Shown piece after piece: positions 22,717 through 34,671 of a stretch of DNA of 64,000 nt. The translations under genes and the position numbers were made by a program. The number at the start of each line of letters is the position of its first letter. Positions within the stretch are counted from its first letter, which is position 1. The DNA is taken from positions 12,556,092-12,620,091 of the forward strand of contig CM059623.1 of assembly GCA_030435675.1 (NCBI GenBank). The letters run 5' to 3'. The DNA comes from Steinernema hermaphroditum (taxonomy: Eukaryota > Nematoda > Chromadorea > Rhabditida > Steinernematidae). The notes beneath the pieces were generated by a model. The model had not been told where the DNA came from. It ran no database searches and was given only the letters and a program-made list of their open reading frames with translations.

Positions 22717-23540
22717 TACCTTTCGACTCAAATCATCACGTTGTCACGTCGAGACGGGGATTACAAAACATGTCGAGAACGTTTCAAATCGCTTCGTTGT
22801 AGGACCAAGTGGCGCAAAGCTCACGCTCCAGTTGTCCTCACTGTACCGCTCGGTCGCTCACCCTGGCGTCAAAGTGCGTGCGCTGACAGGCTGGTGAGTC
22901 TTCGCGACAGATTTGTGTTGATGACTGTTTGCACTTTTATTTTCGAAACATCTCTTTGAGAGCAAGTTGGGCCTTTGCTTCTACGGAGAATAGCGGGATT
23001 TGGAAATATGTGATATGTTCTTCTTGCCGGCTGCCCTTTCATCTGACAAAATTAGATCCCTTTTTAGGTTTGGCCAATTTTTCATAAGTTATTTCGTTAT
23101 CTTCGTGTAGTCGCACAACTTTCGGAAGTGTGAAAATCGCTGCTTGCATTAAGCGCTTCGTATCTGCGCGATATGCACTGTCTTTCAGATATGCCACAGA
23201 GACAAGTTGGTGCCATTACCATGTAATCTTAAGTATCCTATCGTTCGCACCTTGTAGGATAGTGTCCGAACAGTCGAAATAGTTTGTCTCGCGCCTACGA
23301 TAAACTTCGCGTTGAGAAGAAATGCGGGAAACTCGAAGAGTAAATCTCGCATCTTCGAATATGAATATTTTGAATTTTTATGCTCTTTAGGCCTTCAATA
23401 ATTATCTATTTATGTATCATGCCGCCCTTATCATGCACATTTTGATATAGTGAAATTGAATTCAATTGGTCTTACCAGAAAGTTAACGTTTTGCGTGTGT
23501 GTTTTGCGTATCTTTGTTTGAAAACAGTCATTAATTCATT
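22717..23540. other. Intergenic region upstream of mel-28
   Basis: No gene is supported. This stretch presumably contains the mel-28 promoter, but I identify no specific element. Confidence 0.4.
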
Positions 23541-23573
23541 CTCTTCAGTTTGAACTTCTCTAGTGCGGGTAAT

Positions 23574-26500
23574 ATGGCATTGGACGGTGGCCGTTTTTCC
23601 CGAAACGTGCCAGAAATCCTCCGGCAGAACTGCTTTCTGCGCAACGAAGAGCCATTCTCGCAAGTTGATCCAAAAGCGAAGCGTGGGAAGTTCCTAGTCA
23701 GACACTGTCGGCCAACCTATCACTACTGGGTACTCCGCAGAGAAACATGTGGCCGGTCGCTGATCACGGTGTACGACGTGAGGCAAGATCACACAGAGGG
23801 CCACCAGCTCGGAAGCGTGTGGTTTCCAGCGACTGCCGAAATCATCGACGCTTGTATTTGCCGCTTTGACGCTGGTCAACCTGGTCTTGTAGTAGCCGTG
23901 AAGGACCGCGCAAGAACTGTTTACCCAAACTACCTTGCTTACTGTGTCATCGGCTTTGGAATTGTCGCTAAAACGATCGGAATCGACTACCCGGTAGTGG
24001 CAACGTTTCAGAGAATGTTGGCATGAAATTTGTTTTCAGATTACTTCCGTAGAATGCATGATTGATTCGGCTGATATCGCGGAGAAGTCACAACTAGCTG
24101 AACATTTTGCTTCATTCCCACAACTCATCGCTGTCGGAACAGAACAGGGTCATTGCTACATAACACACTTCGGACTATCCCGACCAGTAGCTGTTGACAA
24201 TCCCAGAGAGCCTGTAAAGCCGCCCCGCACAATTGACTGTACGAAGCCGTACCACAAGAAACCTACAGGATTTCAACCAGTTTACAACTACGAAAACATC
24301 ACAGTTCCTGTTATGAGTTCAGGTCTTGCAGAAAATGTGTGATTGGTGATATTTTTTTCGTTTCTTTAGGTGACGTCTACATATCGGCTTTATGCTACGT
24401 GAATCGCTGCTTTACGCTCTTCATTGGGTTCAACTTCGGCGCTGTGCTTTCCCTAAATTTGTCATCTCAAAGACTGTACGAGTTCAGTGATGTTGAAACG
24501 TTCTAACTTTTTTTTTAGTGAAATGAGGCACGTCAGTCCGGGTCCGGTTGTTTCGTTCGCTCTTCAAGAACCTGAAGACGATCCTCGACCGCAGTTATTC
24601 CTTTGGGTTGGATGTAACGGTCGTAGAGATGCGCGGCCAGTGCTGCGGCTGTTTTCCATCAATTTCTTGGCAGCTGATGAGGAAACAGAGACCACATACG
24701 AAAATGCAGTTTACAGTAAACCATACATCGCGCCGTTCCTGGAGTGGTACCCAGAAGAGTGTTCACGACTAATCTCGTTGCGCACAGTCTACATGAATCG
24801 CTCGGAATCGGATCTCATCAGAAAGGAGGACGGCTCTGAAGCATCTATCATCGGCGCGAGCGGAGGATTTGGCTCAAGAATGACCTCAAGCTTGATGCTC
24901 GTCTCGTGGATCGCCAAGCGCACTAACTCAATCAAATATTATGGGTCACTTTTTGACCTGAACAATCTCTACTATCGCAGATTAGTTAGAAGGATCGAGC
25001 AGGACAAAACCGCGGCCAAGCAGTTCCATACAATGGCCGTATACTCCTCAAAGGAGTCAGGAACTGAGGATTTCATCCTAAAAGCTGGTGATATTCTGGT
25101 AAGTGTCGAGAACGAAAGTCTGTTACACGTTCATATCTAGGACGTCGTTGCTGATGTGGATTACGGCATAACGCGGTTCAAGAACAACTCTGCTGATCAC
25201 GCAGATCAGTTGATGTACCCGTCGTCATACGAGTTCAAGTGCTTTGCGTTGTCTCAGCATTCGATGGGCGACTTGCGGATCACTTCATTGCAGCGTCAAG
25301 TTCTCGAACGCTACGCTGAGAAGTTGTTAGAATTCATCGAGAGGCCGCTCTTGCCTGCACAGTACCTCCGCGCCATTGGAATTGAATCGCAGAACGCTCA
25401 ACAATTCAAGACAAAACCTGAAATGGCACTTATCCTTTCTGCAATGTTGTACTACGATCACAGTGCGGAGGTGGTTGAAGTGATCCAGAGTTTCAAGGAA
25501 ACGATCACGCTGACGTTGTCTCTGAAGGATCTTGCTGAGTGGATTTGGCGCGAAGTTGAACTGACAAAGAAACGATTAGATGAAATCGGTAGTAGCCACA
25601 AGTTGAGAATTAATCTAATAATTTCCTTTTCAGCCCACCTTCTACGGACTGGCACCATAACACAAATGTCTCCTGAGGCTTGCCACTTTATCCAACATGC
25701 TGCGAACGTCTTCCAGGGTGCAATTAACATTCTTATCGCTCTCGCGGAGAGAGCTCCTGGAGCGGCGCAAGTCCAGTTGAATTTTCAAGTAGAAGCTGTC
25801 CGAGCTCTCGCTCTTTACGTCGATCTTCTCATATACCTCACCGAGCTCCGTATCTTGCCAGAGAGGGAGGCGACTAAGGTCGCTGTCGACGGAGTTCGCA
25901 CTACAATCGAGGAAGCTAGAGCTCATGCCGCTGCGAACAACAGAGAATTGAATATTTGGCACTTGGTCCAGCAAGTCTATGACAGCACCAAAGACAATGG
26001 CTTTTGGGGCTCTGAAGGAGCTGACGACTGGTACCCACCCGCGTCAGTAGTGGTATGTGCGTTGCTGAGGTTCTTGCTATACGCTTTTGTTCAGAGTGTT
26101 ATTGATATTGCGTTGCTGAGCTGTGTTACGGAAACGTGGAAGCTTCACATCATTGGATACTTCCTTCTCGACTATGGAGTTCAAGTGAAAGATTCACGTA
26201 AAGCAATTTTCAAGAAGTTCGGTCATTGTTTTTTGAATACGGATGAACGCGATGGAATTCTCGGAATGTGGCATGAAGATCAGAAGGTACAGAGCAATGT
26301 GATACTAGGACGACATATTGATAAGGATATTCCAGAGTTATATGTGCTTAGCGCAAGCACATTTTCCCGACGAAAATCCTTTGGACCTCATGAAGAAGGC
26401 AGTTTTGAGGGAGACAGACTATAACAGAATCCGGAACCATCTTGTCAACGTTGAGAAGGCCCCAGCCCGCTGGAACGCTTTTGTTTTGGAGCGTCAGCAG

Positions 26501-28766
26501 TTTGATCGTGTGATCCCTGTATGTGGTGCAGTTATTTTGGTCTTCATGACCTTAGTTATTTAGGACGTAGGAAGTGACGAAGACGAGAACATGGGAGACG
26601 GGGTTGAATCGGCTAGCTCTCCGCCTGTAGCCACGCCACAGTCCAGAAAGCGCGACCGCGAATACATGTACGAGCTTCCAGAAAACGACAATTTAAATGT
26701 AACAGTCATGAACGATGAAGAAGACGAACCAGAACAAAAGCGCTTCAAGTTCGATCGTGATGCAGCTCATGATGGCAGTCAAGCGCCCAACACTCCGAGA
26801 AAGTTCTTGCCAGCGACGCCAGTTGTCAACAAATCAGTTGCCAACACTCAGAAGTACTAGTCAGAGTTTGAAATCCGTTGTTATTACGCTCTGCTTTAGG
26901 TTTGTGCGTGAAAGCGACTGGAATCGTGTCACCCGTGTTCTACAAACTCCGACAACAGTAAAACGGCGGCAAGCAGCGCCGATGCGCACGCCGACCACCC
27001 CTGAGATGTGTCAGCCGGAAGTGGCGCCACCGACATCGATTCTCAAAACGGGGAGCATGTCGCGCTTAAACCGCGGAAACAGTATGTGTTAATAATTTGA
27101 GTCATGTGATTATTATGTATTGTTTAGTTACTCCATCTCGCTTACGATTTGCTTCTCCTGAGCGGCTGACGAAAGAACACGCTGTTACTCATTGTGACAC
27201 AACGAATGACTCATCTGTGTTTTCGGAAACGACGTTTGCAGCCGCATTTGCTGGAGAAATGTCAGCGACTCCCACCTCAAACACATCTCGCGACGCTGAA
27301 AATATTTGTATCCAGTCTTTTGAGGAGCAAGCTGAGGAAGACTTTGTTGCATCTTTCGAGGAGCAGAATGAAGATGATTTCGTTGCATCCTTCGAAGAGC
27401 AAGATGAAGAAGATTTTCCCGTTTTTGACGCAACTGCTGAACCGAGTCCTGTTACCGTTGAAGACGACACCATGCACTTCTCAGAGGAGCAGGATGACGA
27501 AGACCTAGAGAAGCAGGCCGAAGAGGTTCTAGTTGAATCATTCGAGGAACAAGCTGACGAAGATTTTGCCACAGTTGTGGCGCCAACATCTGAAGCGAGT
27601 CCTATTGCTGCTGAATACAACACCAAGCATTCCTCTGAGGAGCAAACCGACGAAGACTTGATTGTTGTCGATGTCGCCGAACCGGTGCCGCTGAGTCCCA
27701 CGAAGTATTCCCCTCTCTCGAAGAAGGACGCTTCCGTTGAACCTGAACTGGTCATTCCACAAGAAGTCGCAAGTCCCACAAGATGTTTTCCTGTTTTGGA
27801 CAAGGGTGCTTCCGTTGAACCTGAACTGGTGATTCCACAAGAAGTCGCAAGTCCCACAAGACGTTCTCCTGTTTCGGACAAGGGTGCTTCCGTCGAATCT
27901 GAAGCTGTCAGCCACCCAAGGGCTTCCAACCTTTCAGAGAAGGACCGCTCTACAGAACCTTCAACCCCTACAAGGCGTTCCCGTTCTTCTAAGAAGGGTG
28001 CTTCCGTTGAACCTGAACTGGTGATTCCACAAGAAGTCGCAAGTCCCACAAGACGTTCTCCTGTTTCGGACAAGGGTGCTTGCGTCGAGTCTGAAGCTGT
28101 CAGCCACCCAAAGGCTTCCAACCTTTCAGAGAAGGACCGCTCTACAGAACCTTCAACCCCTACAAGGCGTTCCCGTTCTTCTAAGAAGGGTGCTTCCGTT
28201 GAACCCGTTGAACCTGCGACTCCAACAAGACGTTCCGCACGTTTGAACAAGAGCGGTTCCGTTGAACCTGAGGCTGTGTCTTCCGCAAGACGTTCAACTC
28301 GTTTGCAGAAGAGTGCTTCCGTCGAACCTGAAGCTACAACTCCCGCAAGGCGTTCTGCTCGCCCGAAGAAGAGCGCTTCCGTCGAGCCTGGAGCTGCAAC
28401 TCCCAGAAGGCATGCCACTCCTTCGAAGAAGAGCGCTTCCGTGGAACCCGAAGCTTCCACTCCCACAAAGCGTTCCGCTCGTCCAAAGAAGGCCATTTCG
28501 GCTTTATCGACAATTAGCGAAGAGGATCCGAAGAAGCTAGATGAAGGCATGGAGGTTGGCAGAGACGAAGAGGAACAAGTTCCCAAGAAGCAGGGAAGAC
28601 CCCGTGGAGGGAAAGTGTACGTTTTCTGTGTGCTCCTGTCATTATTTATGACATCTGTTGTTTTAGGCAGATCGAAGGCATTAACGAGAGTGTCATATTA
28701 GGAAAACCTACACGTAAACGTGGACGACCACCCAAGAGCGCCAGCAAGGAGAAGAGTGCTGAGTAG
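23574..28766 (+). CDS. mel-28: MEL-28/ELYS nucleoporin and chromatin-binding protein
   Basis: Twelve exons join in phase (starts 23574, 24040, 24370, 24519, 25141, 25634, 26095, 26336, 26564, 26900, 27128, 28671) to give about 1561 residues. The 42-nt intron before 26095 keeps the frame either way. The N-terminal half resembles the ELYS beta-propeller, including GSLFDLNNLYYRRLVRR. It is followed by the helical ELYS domain (about residues 360-660, with IIGYFLLDYG). The C-terminus is low-complexity with repeated SASVEPE units, SILKTGS and TPSRLRFA motifs, and two AT-hooks (GRPRGGK and KRGRPPKS). ELYS/MEL-28 binds chromatin and recruits the Nup107 complex to seed pore assembly after mitosis. TTCTCTTCAG at 23539-23548 before the ATG suggests SL trans-splicing. 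The last acceptor is TTTTAGGCAG; using the earlier AG would lose the second AT-hook. Confidence 0.88.
27700..28500 (+). repeat. Low-complexity SVEP/SPTRR coding repeats in mel-28
   Basis: Within the long eleventh exon there are two near-identical longer units (about 27880-27995 and 28065-28185). Around them are many copies of a short unit with the pattern K-(S/G)-A-S-V-E-P followed by a (S/T)P-x-RRS stretch. The repetition is visible in the DNA as recurring GCTTCCGTTGAACCTGAA. The SP/TP sites suit cell-cycle phosphorylation; that is inference. Confidence 0.8.
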
Positions 28767-29039
28767 AGTAATATGTGAATGCTATCTTTCTTTTGGTTGT
28801 TATTTGGTAAATGTGCTGCACTTGATCGTTTCGGTGTATGAGTGGATTGCATTGCGTGAGCATAAGGTCAATTATCGATTCACGACATGGCAGGTGAGCG
28901 TCCAGATGTGGCAGGCCATGGCCATTAGAGACATTAGGCGGTTCTGGCGGTCTGTTGGTTTGAGCGCGTCTGCCTCGAGTCCGCATATCGACGTTCGAGA
29001 TTGTCACACCTTTTAACTGTGCTGCTTGTCTCGTCTGTG
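28767..29039. other. Short gap between mel-28 and the cytochrome b5 gene
   Basis: A 273-nt gap separates the mel-28 stop from the next ATG on the same strand. The distance fits a nematode operon, with SL2-type splicing at an AG close to the second ATG, but I see no diagnostic element. Confidence 0.3.
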
Positions 29040-29382
29040 ATGCAGGCAACTCGGGAATTCACGAGAGACGAAGTGGCCGCGCATAACAACGCTTCTGATT
29101 TATGGATTATCTACAGAGACAAGGCGAGTCAAGCGGTTGGTGTGGTGGTAGGTTACGGTATTTTACAGGTGTACGATATGACACCGTACTACGAGAGTCA
29201 CCCTGGCGGCGACGCAATGCTACGAAGAGCTGGGAAGGTGTGTGGTTGTAAATAGGCTAAGAAAGAACGACGCCTTTCAGGACGTGACGAATGTGTTGAG
29301 CACGGTGGATGCGCACGCGATGCCCTGGAGTTTCATCAAGCGGAAGTTGGCCGAATGTTATGTGGGCGATTTGAAGAAATGA
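29040..29382 (+). CDS. Small cytochrome b5-like heme-binding protein
   Basis: Three exons (29040-29123, 29169-29237 and 29281-29382) give 84 residues, essentially one cytochrome b5 domain. It starts REFTRDEVAAHNN. The first heme ligand lies in HPGGDAML and the second His is probably in VDAHAMPW. There is no membrane anchor, so it is likely soluble and passes electrons to an unknown partner. Intron 1 begins GC, not GT (AAG-GCGAGT ... TTTTACAG), and its removal restores the conserved DKVYDMT junction. Retention would add 15 in-frame residues. AATAAA follows near 29450. The start at 29040 is the nearest in-frame ATG; an extra 5' exon cannot be excluded. Confidence 0.8.
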
Positions 29383-29491
29383 CTGCAATCGATTCGACTT
29401 TTAAGAATTGTACAGATACAGAAACACCGGCAGACAAGTCCGGATAAAAATAAAGCCCTGTCTATCATGTTCGAACACTAGAAAAGATAAC

Positions 29492-29700
29492 ATTATGTGC
29501 TCGACCTTTCGGTCAAGCGTTCCAAAAATTTAATCCTTAGCAAGTGCTAATGATCTAAATCCGTTTATACCCTTGCGGGTTCCAAAAATTCATCAAGATG
29601 GAGAAGCTTCCATTTGAGGGGGGTATCAACAAAACGCGACAGTTTCGGAGCAGCGGTGTCTGGTTAGAAAGTCAGAGAAAGCAGGGTAATAACCTAGACA
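29492..29700 (+). repeat. Repeat B, third copy (tRNA-Gln flank without the tRNA)
   Basis: The sequence TGTGCTCGACCTTTCGGTCA through CAAGATGGAGAAGCTTCC and a further stretch ending near AGACA matches the flank of both tRNA-Gln copies (13.74-13.90 kb inverted, 16.57-16.80 kb direct). Three small hairpins are conserved: GACC-TTTC-GGTC, TTAGCA-AG-TGCTAA and ACCC-TTGC-GGGT. A partial head occurs near 36834. Confidence 0.8.
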
Positions 29701-29715
29701 GCAGACGTAGACACC

Positions 29716-30764
29716 ATGTCTGCCTTCCTCGCCATCACACTCATTTTACTTTCTTCGACAACTGCGAATCAGTCGGCTGCACAGGATGCACCTGAAGTCG
29801 AATTTCCTCTGGACGATGAAGGCCGCCGAGCTCGGGTTGCTGAGCGCTGTCACCGTATGCCTGGTCACACCTTCCCGCCTCGGATCGTTCGAAAAGCCTC
29901 GATTCTGCAAATCCATCAACGAAACCACTGATCGGAACTGGCCCTGGGCGACTGAACTCGAGTGCGAAGCGGCCGGAAGTATCTTTGAGCAGATGTATCC
30001 GTACGGTATGTTCGTAGAATCTCTACAAATCCGAAATTTCAACGGTTCATTTCAGACTGGTACTACGATCAGATACTTCGCGTGCTATTCGGACTCCTTT
30101 TCGTTTGCGCCGCCAACAAGCTACTCGAAGTGTTCCGTCTTCTCCTCCAATCAGAAATCTTGGCGTTCACAGTCATCTGCGCACTTAATTCGACCATCTG
30201 TTCTTTAGTACTTGCGTTCAGTACGTTTTTTTTTGGCCGAATACAGTGGTGTTTTACGTGTACTTTTAGTGTTCCTCTGGCTTCAAAAGCAATTCGCTGA
30301 GGAGAACAGCATCTACCAGTTCCCCGTCCCGTGGCTTTACGCGTCGTACATCTTCGCCGCGCTCTTCTCCATAAGCTTGATTCGCTTTGTTTTCGAGTAC
30401 TACATACTCAAGAAGACGTACGAACGCGTTCCGGTGCAGGAAACGTTTGAAGAACTCACTCCGTTGGACTTCAGCGCCATCCCTCTCTACAGTCTTCCAG
30501 AAGTGATTGAGGTTACATTTTAACTCGTTTTCACAGCTAAAGCAACTATTTCAGTCCGATGTGAATGCGCCGGGTGAAGTTGGCTCTAACAGGTCGAACT
30601 ACCACTTCAACGTCATGCCCAGAACGCCGTTGGAAGCATCGTCGAAACCAAACGCTTGCTCGCCGGCACCTTTCACGATGGAAGGCTTTGGCGGCATCAA
30701 GATCCGATCGGCTTCCGACAGTGTGGCGAGCCTCTGCAGCGAGAAATCCAGCACGGACTGCTAA
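29716..30764 (+). CDS. Three-pass membrane protein of unknown function
   Basis: The proposed exons are 29716-29835, 29897-30005, 30056-30220, 30270-30511 and 30555-30764, giving 281 residues. The model predicts a signal peptide (MSAFLAITLILLSSTTA), a short luminal part with Cys and Trp residues (NWPWATELEC), three hydrophobic helices (around LRVLFGLLFVCAANKL, VICALNSTICSLVLAF and YIFAALFSISLIRFVF) and a Ser/Pro-rich cytoplasmic tail. The later introns are well supported by frame and TTTCAG/TTTTAG sites. The first (donor CGG-GTTGCT, acceptor GAAAAG) is weak. An alternative start at 29817 in the other frame (MKAAELGLLSAV) would read through it. AATAAA lies right after the stop. I do not recognise the family. 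Confidence 0.65.
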
Positions 30765-30799
30765 CTACAATAAAGTGTCTTATTTGGATGCAAAAGATT

Positions 30800-30873
30800 T
30801 GCCGCCAGCAGGGGTCGAACCTGCGACCTTGGGCTTATTAGACCCACGCTCTAACCGACTGAGCTATGGCGGC
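30800..30873 (-). tRNA. tRNA-Ile (AAT anticodon)
   Basis: Identical over the mature region to 20274-20347, with anticodon loop CTAATAA. The nine bases after the 3' end (AAATCTTTT on the minus strand) are also shared, including a T run suited to Pol III termination. It lies about 36 nt past the stop of the membrane protein gene, on the opposite strand. Confidence 0.95.
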
Positions 30874-31631
30874 GTTGAAAACGACTTCCTTCCATAATCC
30901 TTACATGCCCGTATTACAAGTTTCACCATTCGGTCGCAGAATATGTTTGTATTTGATTGATGTGAACCAGAAGTTTCAAAGGCGTGACGAGTGAAATCGG
31001 TTAAGTCAGTACTCTCCGCTGAAAGCGCTTCTTTTGAAGACTTGGGTCCCACCACGCTTTGCAATAGCACTCTCAGTCGTTCGCCGACGACTCCGAATGG
31101 CGTGCGATAAATGCAGATACTGAATGACTCTTGCTCAAAAATTTGCTAATTTATGTGTGTTTTTGTTTTCCTCATGCTCCTAGGGCTCTGCGCAAGTTTC
31201 GTGAAGTTTCCGTAAGCGTAAATACTCAACTTTGTATCCAAATTTTTGGAATTTTGCGAAATCATTGCTGCATATCTGTACGATTTTGCAATTTCAACAG
31301 TAAATTACGATCTGGTACGGGCATCAATCCCTTGTGTGATCGTGGATTGCTGTGATTGGCACGTATTTCGACCGCTCGTGACTGAAAATGCCATTGGAAA
31401 TGTGATAAACCGCTTGTCTCATTCACATAGACGTGTACGTGATTGCAGCGCGATTTTCGTCATTTCCGCGATGAATGAAGCGATCTACCGCAAAACCCTG
31501 TCGTTGTAGACGTAGACGGCTGTGCTAATGTAAAGACAGACTGTCTTCGCAAGTTGCATAAAACTGGTCCGTCTAGTTAATTTTTGGTAATTTTGTGACG
31601 AATGCACTGATCTATAAACACTACTGAAAGC
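30874..31631. other. Intergenic, nothing firm
   Basis: AT-rich sequence between the tRNA-Ile and the palindrome. No coding region or RNA gene is supported. Confidence 0.4.
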
Positions 31632-31752
31632 GCTGCTTCTACAACTATTGCAACAAATAGACGCAGACGCTTACGTTGGTGCTTACGTCGCAGTCATAAA
31701 CACCAACGTAAGCGTCTGCGTCTATTTGTTGCAATAGCTGTAGAAGCAGCGT
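31632..31752. repeat. 121-bp near-perfect palindrome
   Basis: The arms 31632-31682 and 31702-31752 (51 bp each) are complementary at 50 of 51 positions, around a 19-nt spacer. The inner arm contains AGACGCAGACGCTTACGTTG. It sits about 85 bp upstream of the nuo-4 ATG. Its form suggests a foldback transposon or MITE, or a hairpin able to give double-stranded RNA. Confidence 0.9.
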
Positions 31753-31836
31753 TGATGTTTCCGTGGTTTATGTGTTTACGATTCTCCTATCTGGCATATG
31801 GACTTGCATACACTTTTTCAGGAATTGGGTGTATTA

Positions 31837-33358
31837 ATGAATGCGTTGAGAAAAGGTAGCCGGCTCCTCTCTCCTCTGTGGAGCGTCGGAGCACAGGCCT
31901 CGGCGACCGGCGCCGTGTCCGCCACCGCCCGTCCCGACGGCCAGCGCCGCACGATCGTCAACAGGACGCTGCTTCGTGTGCCTGAAGACTACCCGGAGCC
32001 ATGGGACTACAAGGAGAAGGGCTTCACGTTCATGGACGCCATTTTTGACAAGACGATGCCGCGATTCCACCAGAACTCAAAGCTTATCGTCATCGAGGGC
32101 AATATTGGCGCTGGCAAGGTATGAGCGTCCATTGTCAATGCTGTTTTATCGACATTTATTCATAGTCGACAGTTGCGAAGGAGCTTGCCGATCAACTCGG
32201 ATTCTATTACATGCCTGAGTTCAAGATGGACGACATTCTCGTTGATCGTTACGGCAACGACATGCGCAAGTTCTATCACTTGGTATGATCTCACAAAGCG
32301 CAATACGCTGCTATTCGCATTTTTTAGTTCCCCGAGCGCTTCCGCATTCCCGACATCAACATGTTCTACAAGAACCCGATGTCCGACATGTCCGCCGTCA
32401 TGCAGGACCGCATCTTCAACTGCCGTTTCGACCAGTACATGAACGCTCTGGCGCATATCATGAACACCGGCCAGGGCGTCGTTCTGGAGCGCACACCTCA
32501 TGCCGATTTCGTTTTCACCAATGCCATGCGTGCGAAGAACTGGCTCAGCCTCGAGTACTTCAAGCACTACTACTATCTCCGCAAGAAGGCCCTTCCGCAG
32601 CTCAACTTCTGGCCCCACCTTGTCATTTACCTTGACACTCCGGTCAGCAAGTGCTTGGAGAACATCAAGAAACGCGGAAATGCCACTGAAATCGCTGCTG
32701 TCGACGAGAAATACTTGAGCACCATCGCTGAGTCGTACAAGGATTCTCTCAAGGAATTCCAGTAAGCGTCAAAGACTATGCTGCTTCGCACACTGACTTT
32801 CATTCAGGAAGCACTCGAAGATCCTCGCATACGACTGGTCGAAGCCCGGAGACGCCGACACGATCGTCGAGGATATCGAGCGGCTGGACCTTGACTTCTT
32901 CGAATGGCACAGCGGAGATGTCCTCGAAGAGTGGTTCTTGCCCAACGACGAAGTCACCTGGGGTGGATGGCGCATGCAGTGAGTCTCGCCAAGACCATGA
33001 ACATCTCTAACAAACTCTATTCAGCGTGACCGACAAGTACAACGCCCGCGTTCAGGCCTTCGACGGAGTCGATACGCACGAAGTCGGAGAGCTGTACATC
33101 AACCCCCGCGACCAGGGCCACTTCATCCACACCATGAAGAAGCACGTGCTGAAGAGCCCCTACGGCTATGGCTACAACGAGCACCTCGGCGATGAGAGGA
33201 AGGGAATGGGAATGCACGTCATGGGAAACACGCTGCCGGAACGCTGGTACGACTACTACTTCAAGGAAGCCTACTATGACAATGTCGCTTCGCACGAATC
33301 AGGCCTCGACCCCTATGCGACATCGTACGATCCGGATTACGTGCACGCACACCATTGA
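31837..33358 (+). CDS. nuo-4: NADH dehydrogenase complex I subunit NDUFA10
   Basis: Five exons (31837-32118, 32166-32282, 32328-32761, 32808-32978 and 33025-33358) give 445 residues in phase. Residues 1 to about 40 are a basic, Ser/Ala-rich mitochondrial presequence. The body is the deoxynucleoside-kinase-like fold of NDUFA10, with the P-loop EGNIGAGKST (split by intron 1 after the Lys), GVVLERTPHADFVF, and a long Tyr/His/Gly-rich C-terminus. NDUFA10 is an accessory subunit of the complex I membrane arm. Length and order match the animal family. An acceptor (CACTTTTTCAG) 16 nt before the ATG suggests trans-splicing. Confidence 0.95.
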
Positions 33359-33584
33359 TTTGTATTCGTTTTTGTAGTAGGGATATAAGAATAATGTTTT
33401 GGAATAGACAATATGTAAATTTCGACTCGGTATGTGTTTGCAGGGTGCAGGAGAGGTGTCTGGGAGAGGGGTGTCTAGCAGAATACCGTTATCTAGAGAC
33501 TACTTGAGTCTGAAGTCATGCAATTGAGACAGTCTGCAGACAAGATGTGCTGCTTGCGGACAGCGTCGCCCTCATTTCGCGATT

Positions 33585-34350
33585 ATGACTCCTCCGATGC
33601 AGTCGCTGTTCTGCCTCTTCGCTTTCGCCTTTACCGTCGGCAACAGCCTTTCCCCTCACAATGCGACTGAAGTGCCGTCTCCGCGTGGTCTAACCGCAAA
33701 CGTGGTGATAGAGGAGGAAGGTCTGGAGGAGAGTCTTCCACGTATTTATGTGAGTTTCGTTCTTCTCTTCCTTTTTCATCAGAAGCCTTTAGATCACCAT
33801 CCGCACCTCGAGCTGCGCGTACGCTGGCACCGGAAGTAGCTACCGTATTCACGTCGGCACGTTGAACACACGCGTACAGCGGTTGATCCACGTGACGAAG
33901 CCAATGCAGATATCCGCGAAGAGTCGCGACTCAACGGAAGAGCACGTGTTCGAGCTGAACTCGGCAGACGTATACTACGCCAAGAAGTGCTCGAATTCGA
34001 AGCAGGCGAAGTTCGTTGGTCTCTGTTGGCCGAAGGCAAACATCATCTTCATCGAACGCGAAAGGTTGACGCAGTACTTGCCGAATGTGGACGCGTGGAA
34101 ACCGCTTGAGATCGACGTGACTGTCAAGTATTGGAAGTAAGGCTTCGCCCATGTGGAGATATCTTAATCCTTCCTATTTAGTCCTCATACCCACAAAGAA
34201 GACGTGAATCGTTACGTGCACCGCTTCAACCCGTCGTGCAGCGCGAACTGGCTCGACAAGGACGGAATGTACCGAATGGGACCGAACGGAGTGTTCGTCT
34301 ACATGGGCGACGGAGAGAAGTTGATCAATTTGGGTGAAGCGTACTATTGA
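33585..34350 (+). CDS. Secreted protein of unknown family
   Basis: Three exons (33585-33749, 33793-34136 and 34182-34350) give 225 residues in phase. A signal peptide (LFCLFAFAFTVGNS) is followed by an acidic linker and a beta-rich-looking domain with cysteines in SSCAYAG, KKC, LCW and SCSAN. The start could also be the Met at 33597. Near the C-terminus are PHTHKEDVNRYVHRF and an acidic Gly/Tyr end. The mix of strands and cysteines suggests an extracellular disulphide-bonded domain, perhaps of PLAT/jelly-roll type, but I cannot place it. It lies about 225 nt downstream of nuo-4 on the same strand. Confidence 0.75.
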
Positions 34351-34671
34351 GATAAAGGAGTTTTTTTGTGGAAGTGCTTTGTAACCAAACTGTACATGTG
34401 CCCCTCGCCCAAATCTTTGCAATGCACGATGGAAACGCAATGTTTGTCTCTTACTATTTTTGCCATTTTTCTCGCTGATTTGTGATGATCCATGGCATCG
34501 TTATAACCGTCATATACGCGCATTTTGCGCCTACGTTGCTGTCGATTTGAGTGAATTGTCCAAATATGAACCATGAACCAAAATTGGCGTTTATAGGATC
34601 GACTTTTTTTCAAACACATCCAACTCCAGCCCAGTCAGAAAATGAACAGTCCGGCGATCCTTTGGTGGGAT

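Noticed and set aside
27189..28586. Long antisense frame (465 codons) opposite mel-28
   Set aside because: It mirrors the low-complexity repeat codons of mel-28 and has no independent support.
30565..30897. Open frame across tRNA-Ile and the gene end
   Set aside because: It reads through a tRNA gene and the out-of-frame terminal exon of the membrane protein gene.
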